From Pseudohongiella sp. O18 (GTDB taxonomy: Bacteria; Pseudomonadota; Gammaproteobacteria; Pseudomonadales; Pseudohongiellaceae), in the NCBI RefSeq assembly GCF_021729085.1, contig NZ_JAJSAR010000001.1:372001-436000 (forward strand): DNA of 64,000 nt. Direction: 5' to 3'. Every line of letters starts with the position of its first letter. Positions within the stretch are counted from its first letter, which is position 1. The notes beneath the pieces were generated by a model. The model searched no databases and was not told the DNA's origin. It was given only the letters and a program-made list of their open reading frames with translations. Position numbers and translations under genes: made by a program. This document shows, one piece after another, positions 24,964 to 37,500 of the stretch.

Positions 24964-25332
24964 TCAGTCAGCGGAAAGCCAGGCTTCTGCCACCGGCTTC
25001 TCACTCAGTTTAAAGGCCTTGATGCGCATCCACGGTATCAGCATGCCTTCCAGCTCGCTGAGGCGCTGAACCCAAGTCTCGTCTGCGAGTACCGCCGCCT
25101 TGCTAAAACGTCTGATGACACGAAACATGGCTGGCAGTCGGGAAAATTCCACAGCCATGGCACTGGGCGTAGGAAATCTGAACTCGGGTATCTCAAACAG
25201 CATCTCGCCGTCTTCGATGCCTTCAGAATGCGTGATGATCTCGTCCAGTGCCATTTCCATTTCGGTGGAATCCAGTTTGCCACTGAATTCCATATTGAGG
25301 CGCTTGGGCCCAACTCGCTCTACCTTAAACAT
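24964..25332 (-). CDS. SpoIIAA-like / STAS-fold protein
   Basis: The 122-residue protein has the pattern of the SpoIIAA-like family: an N-terminal strand KVERVGPKRLNMEFSGKLD, an alternating alpha/beta middle and SKAAVLADETWVQRLSELEG near the end, followed by MRIKAFKLSEKPVAEAWL. Relatives are small cytoplasmic proteins without enzyme activity known to me. The ATG at 25332 follows AGGAG by five bases. Confidence 0.78.
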   Translation of the reverse strand: MFKVERVGPKRLNMEFSGKLDSTEMEMALDEIITHSEGIEDGEMLFEIPEFRFPTPSAMAVEFSRLPAMFRVIRRFSKAAVLADETWVQRLSELEGMLIPWMRIKAFKLSEKPVAEAWLSAD

Positions 25333-25369
25333 AGTCACTCCTCAGCGGCCAGGACTGGCCTTTCGCCCG

Positions 25370-26152
25370 TCAACCGCTTAATGGCTGATTTTGCGGTTTG
25401 TAGAATGCAATCGCGTTGTCAGTGAGCACCGCCTGAGCGGCTGTTTCTCCCAGCGTTTCTAGGATAATCTCAATATCATGATCTTGGAAGGGAATCGGCG
25501 CGCGGGTGCCTGGCAGATCTGTGCCAAACATCAAAGCCTTCGGGTTTGCATCGTGCAGCAGACTGATAGCGTCGGCCGCAGCAAAATCGACTCTGCCAAA
25601 TCCTGTCGCCTTGACCCTGACGCCGGCCTCAACAAGCTTCACGAGTGTTGGCAAACCAGCCTTCTTCAAGCCCAGATGGTCAATACAGACAGCTGGCAAT
25701 CGATGTATCGTCGCTGCCAATTGTCCGAGATTGCTGGCGTCGACATACAGCTCCACATGCCAGCCCACCAGTTCATGAACTCTGCTGGCCATTGAAGACA
25801 GGTGGCGAAGATCTTCAGAACCGCCGCGATACAGATTAAAGCGAAGTGCGCGGACACCGGCTTTGTTCAATTCGATGATTTGATAATCGGGTGCATCAGA
25901 GGGCAGCTGTGTCACACCTACGAAACCAGCGCCAAGAACATCAAGTGCAGCAAGCAGATAGGTCTGATCAAAACCCTGAAAAGAGCCTGAAACAATGGCA
26001 CCGCCACACACATCAAATCGTGAAACCCTCTCCAGATAGGCTTCAGCGGTGAAGGCATCTGGCAAATAACCATTATTGGCCACCAGTGGAAAACGGGGAT
26101 CGATAATGTGCAGATGACTGTCAAATACCCTGATGCGCTGAGTAGGCTTCAT
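25370..26152 (-). CDS. Amidohydrolase family (TIM-barrel) hydrolase
   Basis: The 260-residue protein starts with RIRVFDSHLHIIDPRFP, the HxH metal motif of the amidohydrolase-2 group, and ends with LMFGTDLPGTRAPIPF carrying the catalytic Asp; CIDHLGLKK provides the middle His. Such enzymes hydrolyse lactones or decarboxylate aromatic acids. The gene lies 14 bases after the 7TMR sensor gene, so the two are probably co-transcribed. Confidence 0.85.
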   Translation of the reverse strand: MKPTQRIRVFDSHLHIIDPRFPLVANNGYLPDAFTAEAYLERVSRFDVCGGAIVSGSFQGFDQTYLLAALDVLGAGFVGVTQLPSDAPDYQIIELNKAGVRALRFNLYRGGSEDLRHLSSMASRVHELVGWHVELYVDASNLGQLAATIHRLPAVCIDHLGLKKAGLPTLVKLVEAGVRVKATGFGRVDFAAADAISLLHDANPKALMFGTDLPGTRAPIPFQDHDIEIILETLGETAAQAVLTDNAIAFYKPQNQPLSG

Positions 26153-26166
26153 GGCTGCACAAGCGT

Positions 26167-28362
26167 TCAGCTGCGCTCACCGCTGGTTAGTGCCTGCAGC
26201 TCCAACAGCGAATATTTCAGGGCCTCGCGGGTTTCTGCAGGCAGGTTCTGCTTGTCCTTGATGGCAGCCAGCACAAAGTATCCAGTGCGGGCGACCTGAC
26301 GCCACCTTGGTCGTTTGGGAAACGATTCTTCGCCAAGATAACGATCCAGCGTACGAGTCCGCAGGCGTCCATTGTCGATGACAATAGCCCACAGCTTGCT
26401 CTCCTGCGCCAGCTCCACTTTGGTTTTAGAGGTGTACATCTCCCAACACTCCACCGCCAGGCGCATGGTTTCAATCAGTCGCGACTTCAGGGAGTGGCTG
26501 GTCGGCGAATCTGAGCCATTGCCGGTCAGTGAGTTTAAGCTCTCAAAAACTTGCTGCAATTCCCGGCGAACCTGTGGCGCTGCGTCGATCAGCAACGGTT
26601 CCAGTGACTGCAGCTGTTTGGAGACAGAACCCAGTCTGTCTCTGGCCTGAGCCATCATGCGGAAGGCCAGAAGCGGATCACCGGATCCTTCTTCATGGCG
26701 AGGGTCATTGAGAACCAGTAAGTAAAATGCATCCTCTACGCCAATCTGGGCTAGCTGGCCTCGGACAACAATCTCGGCATCCCGACCTTGAAGTGCCAGA
26801 TTTTCGATTGTCATCGCAAGTTCGCTGTCATCATCCTGGCCTGACAGGTTGCCTAACACAAATTGCTCCGGATTTGAGGAATCTGCCAGCAACCTGGCGA
26901 ATTCTGTTTCCTGTAAATCTGCCTTGTTCAACCCCAGCAGACTGCAGAACCCATGGGACGCAAAAGTGATGTAGCCCGCTTCATTGAGCGCCACCAGGCT
27001 GAGATCACTGTGCTCGAGTATCTGGTGCAGTCGGTTTTGCGACTGTTTTAGTTGCTGCTCAGCCAATTGGAACTGCTGTATCTCGGACTCAAGGCGTGCT
27101 TTTTCCTGTAGCACCAGCTGTTTTTCGCGCTCCAGCAGCCTGAATCGCCAGGCCAGGGCAAACGAAAACAGTACCGTTTCCGCCATCAACCCCAGGAACA
27201 GGGCGTTATCGGTAAACCAATTGTGCGGAAAGACACCCAGCACTAAGGTGCCGAAACCAACAATAACACCAATTTCACCTATCAAGGTGACCAGCAAATA
27301 AAGTTTGGCCAGCGCGTGTCCTCGCACTACACCATCCACCATGGCGTAAATGATGGCACCTATGGCAAAAAAGCTGAAAATCAGCGAACTGCTCTGAAAC
27401 AGGCCAAAATCTTCCGGAACAACAGCAAGAAGCAGCAATAGCACTGCAATCGCAATCAGTACGCTAAAAACCCTGCCGAGCACTTTGTGATAGGAGTCTA
27501 TGTCCAGAAACGATCGCGTGAACTGCAGGCGGGTCAGACTGAGCAGCGCGACAGAGGCGCCGCTTAGGTGACGCATAACATAGTTGTCATTCAAATCCAG
27601 AAACACCATGTGGCCGTTTATGCCCAGGTAAACCAGCAACACCGCTGCTGCGTAAGCCACATAATAGATGTAATTCCTGTCGCGCACGGTCAGATACAGG
27701 AATAAGTTGTATAGAATCATGATACCAATGGTGCCGTAGAACAGGCCCATGATCAGTATTCCCTGAGCTTCATTACGCTTGAACGCGGTCTCGGACCATA
27801 GTGTCAGTGGCACATGAAAGTTGCGGAACGAGGTCGCACGAATATAGATGGTCGCGTCGGACTCCGGCTGCAGACGCACCACGAAGCCCCCGGGCAGTGT
27901 CCGCACCTCTCTTGGATGGAATTCGGTCTGATTGTTGTGCATGTACATGCTTTCCAGCACGTCACCATCACTGTCGAGAATCCAGACGAACACATCATCG
28001 GTGGGCTTGGGAGGGCCGATCTCCAGCAAGTAGGGTGTAGCCTCGTCAACTAATCCAGCCTCCCAGTCCAGATCGAGCTTGAACCACAAAGCGGTATCGG
28101 TATACCCGAAATCGAGATCTTCTGGAAAGTTACGACTGAAACGTGAGGCTGAGGCGGGACTCGACACCTCCTCAAACGATAGCGAAGCAGAGTCATCTTT
28201 CAGCAATAACACATGCTCAGCCAGTGTGATCGATTCCACTTCCGGCCCAATACTGACCGATTGGGACCAGGCGGTTGAGAATGTTCCTGTAAGAAAAAGG
28301 GCAGTAAGCACTAAAAGAGTGCGGATGTACCATTTTGAGCCTGGTCTTGAGTGGAGTGTCAT
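26167..28362 (-). CDS. 7TMR-DISM sensor protein with PAS-like domain and unassigned C-terminal module
   Basis: The 731-residue protein has a signal segment (residues 12-33), a periplasmic 7TMR-DISMED2 domain (about 45-190, with FGYTDTALWFKLDL), seven helices (about 200-405), a coiled coil (410-445) and a PAS-like domain (about 450-545, with LVALNEAGYITFASHGFCSLLG). Residues 550-731 contain no GGDEF, EAL or kinase motif. Instead the end carries ESKLWAIVIDNGRLRTRTLD and PKRPRWRQVARTGYFVLAAI, a module I recall from other signalling proteins but cannot name. It is divergent from the two-partner secretion operon and may control it; this is inference. Confidence 0.85.
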   Translation of the reverse strand: MTLHSRPGSKWYIRTLLVLTALFLTGTFSTAWSQSVSIGPEVESITLAEHVLLLKDDSASLSFEEVSSPASASRFSRNFPEDLDFGYTDTALWFKLDLDWEAGLVDEATPYLLEIGPPKPTDDVFVWILDSDGDVLESMYMHNNQTEFHPREVRTLPGGFVVRLQPESDATIYIRATSFRNFHVPLTLWSETAFKRNEAQGILIMGLFYGTIGIMILYNLFLYLTVRDRNYIYYVAYAAAVLLVYLGINGHMVFLDLNDNYVMRHLSGASVALLSLTRLQFTRSFLDIDSYHKVLGRVFSVLIAIAVLLLLLAVVPEDFGLFQSSSLIFSFFAIGAIIYAMVDGVVRGHALAKLYLLVTLIGEIGVIVGFGTLVLGVFPHNWFTDNALFLGLMAETVLFSFALAWRFRLLEREKQLVLQEKARLESEIQQFQLAEQQLKQSQNRLHQILEHSDLSLVALNEAGYITFASHGFCSLLGLNKADLQETEFARLLADSSNPEQFVLGNLSGQDDDSELAMTIENLALQGRDAEIVVRGQLAQIGVEDAFYLLVLNDPRHEEGSGDPLLAFRMMAQARDRLGSVSKQLQSLEPLLIDAAPQVRRELQQVFESLNSLTGNGSDSPTSHSLKSRLIETMRLAVECWEMYTSKTKVELAQESKLWAIVIDNGRLRTRTLDRYLGEESFPKRPRWRQVARTGYFVLAAIKDKQNLPAETREALKYSLLELQALTSGERS

Positions 28363-28459
28363 TTTTCTCGTAATAACAAAATCTTGCTGTTTGTTTAACC
28401 CTATTTTGGCCCTATTGTTTCAGCGTGTCGAGCTATCGTTCGAGCCTTTTCCTGTAATA

Positions 28460-28476
28460 CTTGGTAACAAACCAAG
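28460..28476. promoter_or_regulatory. Inverted repeat in the tpsA leader
   Basis: CTTGGT-AACAA-ACCAAG is a perfect 6-base inverted repeat 27 bases before the exoprotein start codon, in the 141-base divergent region shared with the 7TMR gene. It may be an operator or a leader hairpin. I see no strong sigma-70 hexamers. Confidence 0.35.
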
Positions 28477-28503
28477 AAACGCACAATAAAACAGGTAAGC
28501 CAC

Positions 28504-31500
28504 GTGCCTCCCAGCCGATTCAAACGTCTCGAACTGGCCGTCGCCATATGCGCCGCCAGCCTCACCATGCATTCCAGTCGCGCTCAGGATCTGCCACAGG
28601 GCGCAGATGTAACTCACGGCCGGATAGACATCGACGTACAGGGCCAGCACATGCAGGTCCAGCAGGGCAGCCAGTACGGTATTGTTAACTGGGACACCTT
28701 CAGCATCGGCGCTGGCTATCATGTTGACTTCGACAATGGCAGCGGCGCTACACTCAACCGTGTCACTGGCACAGATGTCTCTCACATTTACGGACAACTC
28801 ACGGCCAGCGGCAGCGTCTACCTGCTTAACAGCAATGGCATCGTCATCGGAGAAGGCGGCCAGGTGCTGACCGGCGGGCATTTCATTGGCTCCACGCTCG
28901 ATATCCAGGACAGTGATTTCCTGGATGGCGGTGGCTTCTCGCTGTTTGGCGAGGCCTCAAGCGGGGTCACCAACCTGGGCAAAATCTCCTCCTCTGGCGG
29001 CAATGTCCTGCTGGCAGGCTATACCGTGGAAAACCGCGGCGAGATCAGCGCGCCGCAGGGTCATGCCGGTTTAGCCGCGGGTACCCGGGTAGATGTGCTG
29101 ACCGACACGAGCTGGGCCGGCGGTGCCTTTGCCGTGAAACTCGGCGAGCGCGACAGCTCTGTCAGTAACGAAGGCCGCATCCAGGCCATGGTCGCCGAGC
29201 TGCGCACCCACAATGGCAACATCTACGCGCTGGCAGGCAATAACACCGGCCTTATTCAGGCAACCGGCGTGCGCAGCGAGGGCGGCAAGGTCTTTCTGAC
29301 GGCGGAAGACGGCCTGGTGCAAAGCAGCGGTGTCGTGTCGGCTGTCAAAGCCGATGGCAGCGGCGGGGATATCGAGATATCCGCACAGACTATTGAGAAT
29401 TACGGTGGTGTGCAGGACGTCAGTGGCAGCACCGGTGGTCGCATTGCCCTGACCGCGGACAGCATCATCAGCGATACCACAATGCGCGCAGATGGTACGG
29501 ACGGTGATGGCGGCGTTATCACGCTGGAAGCTGAGGACCAGGCCCTGTTAACTTCCGCCGGCAGCATCAGCGCCCAAGGCTCAGCATCTGGCGGTGAGAT
29601 TGCCGTGGATGGTGGTAGTGGCAAAACCCTCCTGTCCGGCTCGATAAACGTGTCTGGAGGCCTGCAGGGTGGCCGTGTCAGTCTCTGGGGCCAAAGTGTG
29701 TCGATGTTTGGCGGCAGCATCCTGGCAGAGGGTGGCGCACTCGGGGGTGAGGTCTATCTGGGTGGCGGCTGGCAGGGTCGGGACATCTGGCAAGGAAACG
29801 CACTGCTCGAGACAAGCAACTCACAATCCACCTACCTCAGCGAGACCAGTCATATCAGCGTTGATGCCAGACAGCTGGGCAAAGGCGGTACTGTCGCCGC
29901 CTGGTCTGATGGCATAACGCAGTTTGCCGGCAAAATCACCGCCCGCGGCGGCCTGCTGGGCGGCGATGGCGGCATGGTTGAAACATCCGGGCTGGACGGC
30001 CTTGGCGTGTCCGGCGATGTTGATGCCGGCGCACGCGCGCCATACGGCACCAACGGCGCCTGGCTGCTGGACCCCAAAAACATAACGATTTCCGAAACTG
30101 CCGCACCACTGGAGGAGTTCCGCCGGGTGCTTAACGAACCCGGCGCCCGTGCTGCCTCTTACACGACCTGGAATTTTGGGCAGGACGTGGATATCAGTGG
30201 CAATACTTTTATCGTCTCGACCAGAGAGAGCACGGCGCAGGGCAGGTCAGCCGGCGGTGTGTATGTATTTGAGGACGGCAGGTTCTCAGCCTTGTTGACC
30301 AGTGGACTGTCCAGCACTGTGGATTTCGGTAAGACCATCGCCATAGCCGGGGATTTTATTGCAGCGTCTGCGCCCGGTGACCGCCAAACAATTGAAGGTA
30401 CCATCTCTCAGTATCGGGGCTCGATCTCGTTCTTTCACCGGGGAGATGGCTGGAAAAACGGCACCCAAAGCCTGCTTAGCAAGCAGTACAACCCCTATTC
30501 CAAGCAGACTAATGATTTTTCGACTGATGATTGGGGCGCTGCACTGGTCGGTGCCGAGCGCTCCGGCAACACCTACTTTTATATCAGCAATCCATTGGCA
30601 GATCTGAATTCAATCAATGGCGAGGACGCTGGCACAGTGCTGGTCTACAGCTGTTCCTCCCCCACATTCTGTGGATCCGCCGGGGAGCTCACGGCTGAAA
30701 CCAAGGTCGCCGATCAGCGCTACGGTACAAGCCTGGCTGCAGATGGCGATGTCGTTGCGATAGGCAGCACTAAATCGTACCACCCTACACTTGCCACTAA
30801 TCAGCTGGATGTATTCGTTGGCTTCAACCGGCTTAATCTGACTATCGAGGGTTTCGGCAGTATCGGCGGGTTTGACGTTGATGACAGAACCCTGGTGGTA
30901 AATTCCGGGGACTCATTCCGTCAATTTGATTTGTCTCTTGGCGATAGTGGGACACAGGCCCAACAAAGCGCAGCGTGGACTATAGCCAAACCCGTCAATC
31001 TATGGGTAGCAAATCGGATTGCGGTCTCTGGCGACACCCTGCTGGTGGAGAACGGCTCCACAAGCAGCAGTACAAGACATGCGATTTATCAACGGCCGTC
31101 TGCAGGTTGGAATAGCTGCCCGGAGTCCGACTGCGCATACAGCCTTAACATCACACTCAGTGGTGAGAGGGCGAATTCGTTCGCTCTGGACGGAGACCTC
31201 GCTATTATCGGACAACAAGACTGGGCCTCCGGAGCCGGCCGAATCAACATATTTACTCGCCACAATGGCACCTGGGGGTATGGCGAAACGCTGGGCGCTA
31301 CCCAGCTTGACTATACAACAGAATTTGGTGACGCCGTTGCCATCGACGGCGATACCTGGGTCGTTGGCGACTCATCGGTGGCCTTCAATGCCACAAATGA
31401 AGGCGCCGCCTACATATTCGAGAATGGCAGCCTGGCCGCCAGGCTGGGTCGTCGTTATCCACGCTTCATTAGCGGTAGCTCTTATGGTTTCGGATTGGAC

Positions 31501-34500
31501 GTCGGCATCGATGGCTCGACAGTGGCAGTCATCAGTCCGGGCGACGCCTACATTTTTGAAAAAGGCGCTGGCTGGAAGAACGGCACAACCAATCTGACCG
31601 GCTATAAATTCTTCGGCAGCAACACAGTCAACAGTCTGTCGCTGGACAATAACCTCCTTGCTGTTGGTTTCACCCATCAGAGCAAAACCACGCCGGGGCA
31701 GGTGAAACTGTTCCAGAACAGTGGTACGGGATGGCAGAGCGCCCTCGATAACGCTCTTGCCAGCCTGATGCCCAGCACCTCCCAGAACAGCGATGGTTTT
31801 GGCATCGACGTCGCGCTGGACGGCAATACACTGCTGGTCGGACAGGCTTCGACTGACAACAGCATCACGCAGCGTGCATTTATATTCGAAAACACCTCCA
31901 ATGACTGGTCCACTGCGGTAGAGACCATTCTGAACCGTGGTCTCGGTGCCAACAATGACCTCTCGTCTGGTCTGTTTGGTGGTTCCGTCGCGCTGGACGG
32001 CAATCTCGCAGTGGTAGGTTTTGGTACACAATTCGGCAATGTGCAGCAATCCAGTACAACGGGCGCCTATGTATTCGAAAAACAAGGCAGCTGGGCCGCG
32101 TCAAGCCAGCCGGCAGCGCGTCTGCAGGTAAATCATACTGGATTTGGTGCTGCAGTGGCCGTAGACAACGGTCTGATCGGGGTCAGCGCCTTTCCGGGCA
32201 ACAATAGTGTCGGAGGCGCAGTTTACCTGTTCAAGAAACAGGGCGGCTGGCAGGACGGCAGCAATAATCTGATCGCGTCACTGGCTGCTGCCAGCAGCGG
32301 TGGCAGCGACAGATCCAGCATCGGGTACAGCCTGGCAATTTCTGGTGACAAGGTCGTATCTGGCGGCACGCCCGCAACCGCGCCTGGCTCGAATCCCTGG
32401 CGGGCCGGTTTCCTGTATCAGGGCCCATTTGACGTCGAAAGCCGATTTGCTTTCGGCAACCAGCCAGGTGACACACTCAGCCTGAAGGCCAGCTCGCTCG
32501 CTGGTGCGCTGTCCCTGGGCACCGATATCACCTTGCAGGCCAACAACGACATCAACGTCATTGATGCAATCACCGTGAACAACCCTGATGGCAACGGCGG
32601 CAAGCTGACCCTGGAGGCTGGGCGTTCGATTCTGGTGAATGCGTCGATCACCACGGACAGCGGGGACCTGCACCTGTTGGCTGGCTCTCCCAATGCCAAT
32701 GCTACTTATCGTGACAGCGGCGAAGCGCGCGTGTTGGTCGGCACCGATTCAAATAACAATTCTGCCACGCTCAATCTGGGCTCCGGCAATTTGCTGATCA
32801 ACGCGCCGGATCGCTTCGAGAACCGCGCACTGACCAACAACATCTTCCGATTTGATGCAACCAATCCCGGCGTCTTCCGCGTATTCTCAAAGACACCAGA
32901 CAACACAGGCGCCATCTCGCCCAGTAATTTGCGAAAGAACCTGGATATTACCGGCCGCGACTTTGTGCACTACAACAAGACGTTCGATTATTCCAACCCG
33001 ATTCCTGACGATCTCCCTACCGGTAGCGGATTCTTCTATACAATTCGTCCGTCGATACGGGTCTCCGTAGGAGACTCTACAGCAACATTCGGTGATGAAG
33101 CCGTTGCCACACTTCAACTGGACTCGGCAACGCTGGATGGCAACGACATTGATGCTGACGCTTTCGGTATCACGGCATCCGGGATACTGACTGTCGTCAA
33201 GACAGCCCCGGCCGATCATGTCAGCAAAACAGCGGGCGGCTTTGCCGAGGTTGGCAGCTATACGGACGGCCTGATCGCGACCTTACGCCAGAATGTTACG
33301 ACCGGCAGCCTGTTCGGGGTTGACGTCACGGCAGGTGAAGCCGGCGATCTGACGGTCACCAAGAAATCGATTCGCGCTATCGTCGACAATGTGACGCGCG
33401 AGTACGGCACCGCAAATCCTCAGTTCACATTTACCTTCAAAAACCTGCAGGATGACGGCGCAGGCCTGGTGGCAGGCGATACCGTGTCAGTATTTGACAC
33501 GCCGCTGACAGTGACAACTGACGCGGCTCTGGATACGGATGTGCGCCCCCAGCCCTTTGACCTGGTTGCAGGTGGCGGCGCAGACAACAACTACGATGTG
33601 ACGCTGGTCGACGGCCTGCTGACCATTGTGCAACAACAATTACAGGTTACCGGCCTGAGCGCACAGGACCGGGTGTACGACGCGACTGCAAGTGCGACTC
33701 TCAGTGGCGCTGCCACGATTGCGCCGCTGGCCGGGGATGACATCTCGCTGGGTGGCACACTTACAGCGACTGCCAGTTTTGCCAGCAAGCACGTCGGCAA
33801 CGACAAGCCCGTCACCATCAGCGGACTGCAACTGAACGGCGCTGATGCGCCCAACTATGCTCTGGTACTCCCGAACCTGACTGCCAGCATTACGGCGCTG
33901 GCCCTGAATCCTACGGGCCTCAGCGCCGCCGACCGTGTGTACGACAACACCACCCAGGTCAGTCTCAGCGGCACCCCCTCAATTGCGCCGATTCAGGGCG
34001 ACGACGTCAGCCTGGCAGGAACCGTCAGCGGCAGTTTCTCTGACAGGAACGCGGGTATCAACAAACCGGTCCGGCTCACCGGCCTGACGCTTGACGGCGC
34101 CGACGCAGGCAACTACACATTAAACCTCTCTGATGCCCTGTTTGCCTCTATCAGTCCCCGCGAACTGCAGGTGACCGGGCTGACCGCGCAGGACAAGGTT
34201 TACGATGAGACACTCAGAGCCACAACGACGGGCACTGCCACCGTCACTGCACTGGGCGAGGACCAGGTGCAAGTGGGCGGCACAGCTCTTTTCCAGTTTT
34301 CGGATCGCCACGTCGGCACCAACAAAGTTGTTACCGCCAGCGGCTTTACGCTGCACGGCGCACATGCGGGCAATTACACCTTGCTGCAACCGACCGGGCT
34401 GACAGCCAGCATCACCCCAAGGGACGTGGTGGTCACTGGCCTCAGCGTTGTCGACCGAATTTATGATGGCACTGCCGCGGCCAGGCTAGTTGGCAATGCC

Positions 34501-37500
34501 GGTATCAGCACTTTTGGTCAGGACGATGTTACGCTGCAGGGTGACGGCACGGCCCTATTCGCGGACAAACACGTTGGTAGCAATAAAGCTGTTACTGTTA
34601 ATGGCTTTAGCCTGACCGGTGCTCACGCAGGCAACTACAACCTGCTGCAACCCAGCGGGCTGAGTGCCAGCATTCTGGCAAGACCTCTGAGCGTAAGTGG
34701 CATCACAATAAGCAATCGCGCCTATGACGGAACCATCAACGTCAGTTTCACCGGTGATGCGGCAGTCAGCGGCGCGCTTGACGGTGATGATCTCAGCATC
34801 GACAGCAGTGGTTTCACGCTAAACTTTCTTGACAAGAATGTCGGTACAGATAAAAAAGTACGCATTGGCGGCGTAGCACTCAGTGGCGCAGATGCCGCAA
34901 ATTATGATGCAACCGATGCCGGATTGGTCGCATCAATCACTCCGCGTCTGCTCGACCTGCTCGACGTTAATGTTGCCGACAAAATTTACGACAGGACAAC
35001 CAGTGCTACCGTTACAGGTGGTCGCATTACTGGCATCCTGACTGGTGACAGCCTCAGCCTGCTGGTGTCTGAGAGATTTGGCATCTTTTCGGACAAGAAT
35101 GTTGGCCAGAACAAGACCGTAACAATCGCTGGCTTCTCCCTGACCGGCAGCAGTGCAGGAAATTACGCGCTTAATCCACTGACTCTGAATGCCAGCATCA
35201 CGCCTCATACTCTTAACATCACTGGTCTCAATGGCGATAAGACATACGATGGCCAGGCATCTACCACCTTACGTCACAACGGTCTGGACAGCGCTTTTGT
35301 TGGAGACGACGTCAGCCTGGATGGATCAGCAGTCAGCGCTGCCTTCGCTGATAAACACGCCGGAGCGAACAAAAACCTTAGCTTGACTGGCAGTTTCACC
35401 CTGCAGGGCAATGATGCCAGCAACTATTTACTGAATCAGCCAGGCGCCCTGACTGGCACCATCAGTAAACGCAACATTACAGTTGACGGTCTGACTATCG
35501 CGGACAAAGTGTATGACGGCACAACCACAGCAGAAATTTCCGGTACTGGGACGTTTGGCGGTGCGATAGCTGGGGACGACCTGGCAATCAATGTCGGTGA
35601 GGTCGATGTACAGTTCGCTGACAAGAATGCAGGAAACAACAAGCCAGTTGCCATGTCGGGTGTCACACTCAGCGGCGCCGACGCTGAAAACTATTCAGCC
35701 GCTACTCCGACCGGTCTTACTGCATCTATCACACCGAAGGCGCTGACAGTATCCGGGATTGGCGCCAGCGACAAAGTGTACGATCTGACCACATCAGCGA
35801 CCTTGACTGGCACTGGCGTGATTGCCGGCCGTATCGATGGCGACCTGGTCACACTTGATGAAAGCGCCCGTTCGGGCAGTTTTGCCGACCGTCATGTCGG
35901 GGAGGACAAAGTCGTCACTGTCTCTGGCCTGGCACTCGCTGGCAATGATCGCAACAACTACGTAATTTCGCCGGTCAGCGACGTAACCGCTTCCATCACA
36001 CCTGCTACTGTATCGCTTACAGGTCTCACGGCGATAAACCGTGTGTATGACGCAACCACGCTGGTGAATCTGGACGGTGTTAGCACGCTTGATTTTGGCA
36101 CACTTGGCACCCTAAAAAGCATCAAAGACGATCTCTCCCTGCTCGGAACACCAGTCGCCAACATGAACGACAAACATGTAGGTGACAACAAAGCATTGAC
36201 CGTCAGCGGTGTCACCCTGGGCGGACAGGACGCTGGCAACTACACACTGAACCTGCCGACTACGCTTAGCGCAAATATCACGCCTCTGGAGCTTACCGTT
36301 GTCGGCCTGACGGCGGTGGACCGGGAGTACAATGGCGACAATATTGCTGATCTGTCCGGCACCCCCAGTGCCGCCTTTAAAACAGGAGATGCTGTGAGCA
36401 TCAGCGGATCGCCGCTCGCCACGTTTGATTCCAAAGACGTCGGCGCACGCACAGTGAACGTCACAGGCTTTGAGCTGGATGGAGATGACGCCAGCAACTA
36501 CCGGCTGAAACAGCCTGAGCCATTGAACGCCTCGATTTCACCCTACCAACTCGTCCTGCAGGGCGTTGTCGCCGACGACAAAATCTACGATGGCACCACA
36601 GTGGCGCCTCTTAGCGGCAGCCTGTCTGTCAGTCCCTTGGGTGGGGATTCTGTTACTGTCAGTGGACAGCCTGTTGCGACGTTCGCCAGCAAGAATGTTG
36701 GTGACTCCATTGCTGTCACGCTAAGCGGCCTGGGTCTGTCCGGCGGCGGCAGCAATAATTACATCTTTACTATTCCAGAGTTGCAGGCGTCCATCACACC
36801 GCGGACACTGACAGTTAGTGGCATTACCGCCATGGATAAAGTCTATGACGGCACGACTGCTGCTTCCTTCAGTGGCACTGCAACACTACCCGATGTGGTT
36901 TCCGGCGACGCCGTGGATTTTGACGCGTCTATTCTTAGCGGCAGTTTCCGTGACAAGAATGTCGGTGACGGCAAACTGGTGACCGTGGAAGGCGGCGGAC
37001 TCAGCGGAACAGATGCCGGCAACTACCTGCTGCAACTGCCAGGAAGCCTCACTGCATCAATTACACCAAAGCCTTTGAGTATCACAGGAATAAGCGCAGC
37101 AGACAGGGTCTATGATGGCACAACAACCGTATCGGTATCAGGTGGCAATCTTGAAGGCATGATTGACGGTGATGCAGTGCAACTTTCAGCTGCCGGTGCC
37201 ACAGGCACGCTGTCCGACCCTGATGCGGGTGACAACAAACCGGTCACAGTGGCGGGCTTCTCAGTCACTGGCGCAGATTTTACAAACTACTCTTTAGCAG
37301 AACCCGAAGGGGTTACTGTCAATATTCTCCAGCGTCTGTTGGAGATAAGCGGCGTCCAGGTAGCTGACAAATTCTTTGACGGCAATACCTCAGCAACCGT
37401 CAGCGGCGGAAACCTGCAGGGCGTGATCAGCGGCGATGATGTTGGCCTGGTCGGTGCCAATATCAGTGGTGAGTTTGCCGACCCTGAGGTTGGCGACAAC

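Noticed and set aside
31372-32085. A 237-codon minus-strand frame opposite the propeller region
   Set aside because: The plus-strand repeats are clear, and the antisense frame has no recognisable features.
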